A stretch of DNA of 64,000 nucleotides from NCBI GenBank assembly GCA_016222805.1, contig JACRQG010000017.1:1-64000 (forward strand), in the 5' to 3' direction. Made by a program: the position numbers and the translations under genes. How positions within the stretch are numbered: position 1 is the first letter of the stretch; each line of letters begins with the position of its first letter. The notes beneath the pieces are model-generated. The model was not told the origin of the DNA and ran no database searches. It saw nothing but the letters and a program-made list of their open reading frames with translations. This DNA comes from Verrucomicrobiota bacterium (GTDB taxonomy: Bacteria > Verrucomicrobiota > Verrucomicrobiia > Opitutales > Opitutaceae). This document shows positions 63,023 to 64,000 of this stretch, piece by piece.

Positions 63023-64000
63023 ATGACTGTACGCTTACCACGGACCTCCGTTGTCGTGTCCCGGAGAAACCGGTTGCCCGGGTCTCTCCTGTTGCTCCCG
63101 GTTCTTGTTCTTGCCGCCCCTGCTCTCCACGCCCAGGGGATCGCCCCGGCGCCCGCGCCGGCCGCCCCCGCCAAGACCGACGAGTCGGTCAAACTCGAGA
63201 AGTTCGTGGTCACTGGCTCCCTGCTGAAACGCATCGCCGGCGAGAGCGCCCTGCCGGTCCAGACGATTACGATGCAGGAGATCGATCAGCTCGGCATCAA
63301 CAGCGCCGAAGAGCTGATCATGAACCTCAACATCAACGGCAACGGCCTCGACAATCTCGCTTCGAACGCGGATGTCGTCACCGGGGCCCAGCGCGGCAAC
63401 AACGGCGCCACCTCGGCCAATCTCCGCGGCCAGGGTGCCGGCGCCACGCTCGTCCTGCTCAACGGCCGGCGCGTTGCCTCCCATGGTCTCAACGGCGGCG
63501 TGGTTGACCTGAACTCGATCCCGTTCGCCGCCATCGAACGCATCGAAACCCTCAAGGATGGCGCCTCCGCCATCTACGGCACCGATGCCGTCGGCGGTGT
63601 GATCAACTTCATCCTCCGCACCGATTACCAGGGGATCACCGCCAACGCCTCGACCGACATCACCGAGCAGGGCGGCGGCAACGTGCACCGTTATTCTGTC
63701 CTCGCCGGCTACGGCAACCTGAGCCGCGACCGCTTCAACATCATGACGTCGCTGGCGGTCTCCGACCACAAGCGGCTGCGCGGCGACCAGCGCGACTTCG
63801 TCAACACCTTCCAACCAGACCGCGGCCTTTCGGTCGACACCCGCGGCACCCCGGTCGCGACCATCTTCCCCTTCACCACCCTCTACACGGCGATCAGTCG
63901 CGACAACCTCGACAACGCCGGCCGCAGCACCGGTCCTGCCGATCCCCAGAATCCCGCGGTGCGGATGAGCGGCGGCATCAACATCGTCGACCTCCCCAAT
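63023..64000 (+). CDS. TonB-dependent receptor, 5' part
   Basis: The first 326 codons of an outer-membrane receptor; the frame is open to the window edge. It has an Arg-rich signal peptide (VSRRNRLPGSLLLLPVLVLAAP ... ALHAQ), a proline/alanine-rich linker, the block VKLEKFVVTGSLLKRIAGESALPV and the plug domain (SAEELIMNL, SANLRGQGAGATLVLLNGRR, IERIETLKDGASAIYGTDAVGGVINF). The plug wording matches receptors of the Caulobacter/Opitutus type without a CarboxypepD_reg domain. The barrel begins near residue 215. ATG at 63023. Confidence 0.93.
   Translation, partial: MTVRLPRTSVVVSRRNRLPGSLLLLPVLVLAAPALHAQGIAPAPAPAAPAKTDESVKLEKFVVTGSLLKRIAGESALPVQTITMQEIDQLGINSAEELIMNLNINGNGLDNLASNADVVTGAQRGNNGATSANLRGQGAGATLVLLNGRRVASHGLNGGVVDLNSIPFAAIERIETLKDGASAIYGTDAVGGVINFILRTDYQGITANASTDITEQGGGNVHRYSVLAGYGNLSRDRFNIMTSLAVSDHKRLRGDQRDFVNTFQPDRGLSVDTRGTPVATIFPFTTLYTAISRDNLDNAGRSTGPADPQNPAVRMSGGINIVDLPN

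Noticed and set aside
1-64000. tRNA, rRNA, CRISPR arrays, insertion sequences, prophage or defence cluster
   Set aside because: No cloverleaf-like sequences, regular spaced repeats, transposase motifs or phage structural genes were seen in any gap or frame.

Overview
The window is a GC-rich, gene-dense chromosomal stretch from a Gram-negative bacterium, most likely a member of Verrucomicrobiota close to Opitutaceae. The placement is an inference. It rests on four large TonB-dependent receptors, two PEP-CTERM proteins, several Tat-exported enzymes with an RRxxLK-type leader, Minf_1886- and DUF5069-type small proteins, a split ADP-heptose pathway, and a pectin (rhamnogalacturonan) locus. I see no tRNA, rRNA, CRISPR array, insertion sequence or prophage. 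The layout is ordinary chromosome with polysaccharide-use islands.

1-11 kb: RNase HIII (cut by the window edge) diverges from MutY. A TIM-barrel isomerase interrupted by one in-frame stop codon follows. A leftward cluster runs hisG, aguB, DUF3088, aguA, a lipoprotein and rpsU; it carries the agmatine-to-putrescine route and ends at a strong intrinsic terminator. Then come a PEP-CTERM protein, an orphan OmpR-type regulator, and a chemoreceptor convergent with that regulator whose periplasmic part contains a CZB-like zinc site.

11-22.6 kb: a 5'-3' exonuclease, a secreted beta-propeller protein with a Tat aldo/keto reductase, a second PEP-CTERM protein with inverted repeats upstream, XerC-type recombinase with MazG, then a rightward run of trpC, DUF5069, rsmA, an exported protein, a lipoprotein and a GNAT acetyltransferase.

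22.6-35.2 kb: the carbohydrate island. A leftward operon encodes a PL26/YetA-like rhamnogalacturonan lyase, a GH106-type rhamnosidase and a TonB-dependent receptor whose mature N-terminus carries an EF-hand loop. A second receptor is transcribed divergently. Together they suggest uptake and cleavage of rhamnose-galacturonate oligomers.

35.2-46.7 kb: single-chain pyruvate carboxylase, paired 80-bp inverted-repeat elements, an amino acid permease, a third TonB receptor, a membrane-fused spermidine-synthase-like protein and a small conserved protein.

46.7-52.9 kb: a DUF192 lipoprotein diverges from a six-gene run: M24 peptidase, heptose-7-phosphate kinase, GmhB phosphatase, Fpg/Nei glycosylase with a degenerate zinc finger, TlyA and NAD kinase. 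A small exported two-EF-hand protein with its own terminator follows.

52.9-64 kb: a DUF3445 protein with a fused double M16 peptidase, a Minf_1886 protein, a Fur-family regulator next to a Tat-exported superoxide dismutase, a fusion of an oligopeptide-binding protein with an ABC permease, a Tat hydroxypyruvate-isomerase-like protein and the 5' part of a fourth TonB receptor.
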